A DNA stretch of 64,000 nucleotides. Source: Asterias rubens (Eukaryota > Echinodermata > Asteroidea > Forcipulatida > Asteriidae). The notes beneath the pieces are model-generated. The model searched no databases. It was not told the DNA's origin and saw only the letters and a program-made list of their open reading frames with translations. Shown here in pieces: positions 61,701-64,000 of this stretch (positions are counted from its first letter, which is position 1; each line of letters starts with the position of its first letter). The position numbers and the translations under genes were made by a program. Where the stretch lies: NCBI RefSeq assembly GCF_902459465.1, contig NC_047062.1, positions 20,233,703 through 20,297,702 on the forward strand. Reading direction: 5' to 3'.

Positions 61701-63459
61701 GTGGAGATTAGTCTTTGACAATTACCAATAGCGTCCACTGTCTTTAAAAACAGGGTTAGTGCAGGTTAGGTCTAGGCTAGCCCCTTTTAGCCTCCACAGT
61801 CGCTGCATATTTTAAGCAGAATATATTATTTAGAAAATTTCTGCTAAGCAAAATGAGCAGGATATCAGTCACAGGTGTTACAAGTGACGTGGTACACTGG
61901 CTTGTAATCTTATTCTGGTAAGCATCATTTTGTTGTGCTTGGCCACCTTTTTGACTTAAAGCAACTCCATGAATTTTGAGCCCTGGTGTTATTGGACTCT
62001 CCTTAAATCAAGGCGGCTGATTTGCAAGTCAAGAGTTGCTTCTTTAAAAGTGATAACTGAGAAATATCTTCTCTTTCCTTTGCTTCAGACACCGATGAAT
62101 CAGGCGTCAACTCGTTCTCATTGTATCTTCACCATCCATATGTCCATCAGAGATGCCGGTTCAACCACCATAAAAAGATCCAAGCTACACTTGGTAGATC
62201 TGGCTGGGTAAGTAATGATTACCTTCATTGCACCTTACAGCATACATCTTCAAGGTAAAAGGGTCACTAAACATTTCTACTGGGTCTTCTAGAGTTTTCA
62301 TCCTTATAAAGGTCTGACAAATAGAGAGTACTATATTTGAAAATTATAATCACTATTATTATTGTTATGACTGGTTTCCTGCTTAGTTTCATGGACCAGA
62401 TCATTTTTAAAAGCAACATTTTTTGCTTAAGGAGCTCTATGAAATGGAGTCCCTTCAAAATAAAGAAAAAATATTTCTAAGAATAAATCTTATGTTTTCC
62501 CTGGTGACTGTTGGATACTGACAACTTGTTTGTTCTCTTTTCAAATACCAGATCGGAAAGAATCGGAAAGACAGGTGTTGGAGGAACGCTTCTCACTGAA
62601 GCCAAGTACATTAACTTATCACTGCATTATCTAGAACAGGTAAGGTTGAAGTTGGTGTGATGTAAAGCAGGATTGAAAGTTGTTGATTGTAAGATTTTGC
62701 AGATTTTTCATTTGTTTTCGTTTCGATCAACCAGTAATTTTTTAGTAAAACAGGAGAGCACTGAAATTACATTCTTTGGCTTGCCCATTCAGGTCATTGT
62801 GGCGTTATCAGAGAAGTCCCGCTCCCATATTCCGTATCGTAACTCCATGATGACATCAGTACTGAGAGACAGTCTAGGAGGTAACTGCATGACTACCATG
62901 GTTGCTACATGCTCAGTAGAGAAGAAGAACATCGATGTAAGTATAACAAGTCAAGTTACTTTCAACCAAACTTTTTTTTAATTTCATGGTTTTTTAATCA
63001 TGTTGAGTCGCTTTGTCAAAAGTAGAAAAAAGGGGCCCATTGGATTAAGGTTTATCTAAGCTGTTAATGAGATCTTGGGTCTTTCAAACCCGGGGTCTAA
63101 TAGATCCTTCCAATCAAATATATATATTGACAAGTACACTGATACTACTGGTTAGCAAACATTTTGGGGACATTAGGCCTTTTTGTGTATGGGGCGCTGA
63201 TGTTTGTATAAATTTGTACAACTGGCTTTTATTTACTTCAAAGCCAAAATGGCTAAGCAATTCATTCTGTTCAGCAACACTGTGATTTGGGGCTCTATGT
63301 TTTACACCATAAATAATTTGTAAACATGGTGCTGAAATCAATATGTGTTTGATTTTCTTGTTTCTTTTAAAGGAATCCATTTCAACCTGTCGGTTTGCCC
63401 AGAGAGTGGCTATGATCAAGAATGATGCAATCCTGAATGAAGAAGTCGACCCCAAACTG
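55784..63459 (+). CDS. KIF6: kinesin-like protein KIF6, N-terminal motor domain (runs off the window)
   Basis: Ten exons: 55784-55843, 57569-57753, 58531-58573, 59199-59303, 59545-59654, 60891-61020, 62089-62207, 62552-62639, 62793-62936, 63373-63459. All junctions are GT-AG and in frame, giving 357 residues; the donor at 63460 leads to exons outside the window. KIF6 is a plus-end kinesin of the kinesin-9 group, linked to motile cilia. Motifs: [14 protein letters not shown] start, P-loop GQTGSGKT 95-102, switch [10 protein letters not shown] 214-222, switch II DLAGSE 248-253, and the family-typical [11 protein letters not shown] and [15 protein letters not shown]. The start is supported by an in-frame TAG at 55760 and by the usual KIF6 beginning. 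The neck, coiled coil and tail lie beyond 64000. Confidence 0.95.
56445..56581. mobile_element. MITE family D copy in KIF6 intron 1
   Basis: The ends AAGGATAACTTTCCGTATGG and CCATACGGAAACTTTTCCTT are inverted repeats, with the CCACCACTTTTTCA motif just inside as in 22028-22185. Confidence 0.75.
57226..57283. repeat. duplicated hairpin ending in a CRE, KIF6 intron 1
   Basis: TCAATCGAGGCA and TGCCTCGATTGA form a 12-bp stem around AAGTC. The GAGGCAAAGTCTGCCTCGAT unit is then repeated in tandem and ends in TGACGTCA (57276-57283). Another full CRE lies at 56960-56967. Confidence 0.6.
57843..57995 (+). repeat. tRNA-derived SINE fragment in KIF6 intron 2
   Basis: The B-box GTGGGTTCGAATCTAACC and TTCTGCTCTAGCGATGCAAAGG match the 12450-12600 SINE. 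The flanks GCACTGCATACTCAG and CTGAGTATGCAGTACT form an inverted repeat, so the copy folds back. Confidence 0.6.
58779..59150 (+). mobile_element. MITE family C copy in KIF6 intron 3
   Basis: It runs TTAAAGCCATTATACACTTTA...AAAGTGTATAATGGCTTTAA. The ends are near-perfect inverted repeats and the interior matches 48496-48859. Confidence 0.8.
59655..60332 (+). repeat. 45-47-bp minisatellite built on the KIF6 exon-5 splice donor
   Basis: About 15 tandem units start exactly at the donor of exon 5 (TTACC|GTGAGTAGTAAC at 59655). GTGAG or its degenerate form recurs at 59700, 59745, 59792, 59836 (degenerate), 59881, 59926, 59971, 60016, 60061, 60107, 60152, 60197, 60242 and 60288. Most units also contain CCCCCAG or CCTGCAG before TGACTCACGTTAC. 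Minus-strand frames of the [15 protein letters not shown] type are produced by the repeat and are not genes. Confidence 0.92.
61367..61747 (+). mobile_element. MITE family A copy in KIF6 intron 6
   Basis: It runs TTTAAAGGCAGTGGACACTAT to AGCGTCCACTGTCTTTAAA. It has the inner inverted pair GATTTCGAGACCTCA...TGAGGTCTCAAAATC and the TGTGACAAGGGTGTTTTTTC block. Confidence 0.85.
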
Positions 63460-63769
63460 GTAAGTCAACAACGAAGCTGAATTTGGATTTCAATCTAGAC
63501 GGTTTGAGTTCACAGTTTGTTTTTGAAGGTTTGTGTAAGGGGAATAAAAGGTAATGAACTTTTGTAAAGTCTCAATGGAATGCCATTGTACAACAAAATA
63601 AGCACTTGTTGGTAGAATAATGCACAACATAATACCAAGCTTTTTAACTAGAAATATCCAAATGCTTACCCATAGGGCAGATGAGCTCGCAAGTGATGCT
63701 ATGAATAGCAAACAGGATTGCTAATAAGAACTCTAATGAAAACTTGCAAGGCACATGAAAATTCTATTG

Positions 63770-63985
63770 ACCCATTTCACCTGACGTCATCTTCAAAAAA
63801 ATCTTGAAAGCGCCATACTGGTGGGCAATTTCACTGTACTTTTTTATATATAACTGTATGATGTGCGTTATGCAGTGAAAGTGCGCGTTTTAGGCGACGT
63901 GGCATTAATACACGTAAACCTAACTTGCCCACCAACATGGTCAGCGCGGATCAGTCCCCGCGTGTGACGCGCGTGCAAGGGGTCA
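63770..63985. repeat. repeat fragment at the right edge
   Basis: CACGTAAACCTAACTTGCCC, CACCAACATGGTCAGCG and GTGACGCGCG match the interior of the element at 36757-36982. It lies in the KIF6 intron after exon 10. Its right boundary is near the window end. Confidence 0.5.
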
Positions 63986-64000
63986 ATAACTTATCTTTGT

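Overview
This is a eukaryotic nuclear window. Its genes are split by GT-AG introns and lie far apart, and the intergenic and intronic DNA is full of short non-autonomous transposons. The protein families (EHD, KIF6, PPP1R14, a receptor tyrosine kinase, a WAP protein) and the deuterostome-type tRNA-SINEs and foldback elements suggest a marine deuterostome. My best guess is an echinoderm, perhaps a sea star. That is inferred from sequence character, not from a database match.

Layout. (1) 1-13.5 kb: mostly repeats, with one weak candidate exon near 7.2 kb. (2) 13.53-14.33 kb, + strand: the last two coding exons of a PPP1R14-type protein phosphatase 1 inhibitor; its N-terminal exons were not found. 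(3) 20.94-25.55 kb, + strand: a complete two-exon EHD ATPase gene, 544 residues. (4) 26-36 kb: gene-poor DNA with a hAT-like foldback element (8-bp target duplication), a 1.8 kb TTAA-ended element with ~150 bp inverted ends, a 21-bp minisatellite and a 170-bp satellite. (5) 36.47-40.95 kb, - strand: an eight-exon gene for a signal peptide - 3 WAP - VWC-like - transmembrane protein. (6) 43.48-53.91 kb, - strand: a complete 16-exon receptor tyrosine kinase, 730 residues, whose ectodomain is a single LRP/LDLR-type YWTD propeller plus EGF. (7) 55.78 kb to beyond the right edge, + strand: the first ten coding exons of kinesin KIF6, covering 357 residues of the motor domain.

The exon models for genes 3, 5, 6 and 7 were read by hand. 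Every junction keeps the reading frame and all but one have GT-AG borders; the exception is a GC-AG intron in the kinase gene. The genes do not form an operon. The RTK and KIF6 genes are head to head, about 1.9 kb apart, and could share regulatory DNA. The WAP and RTK genes are both on the minus strand.

The most unusual features are the RTK architecture, the WAPx3-VWC-TM protein, and a 45-bp minisatellite in KIF6 that starts at an exon's 5' splice site and repeats it about 15 times, with a CAG acceptor-like site in most units.
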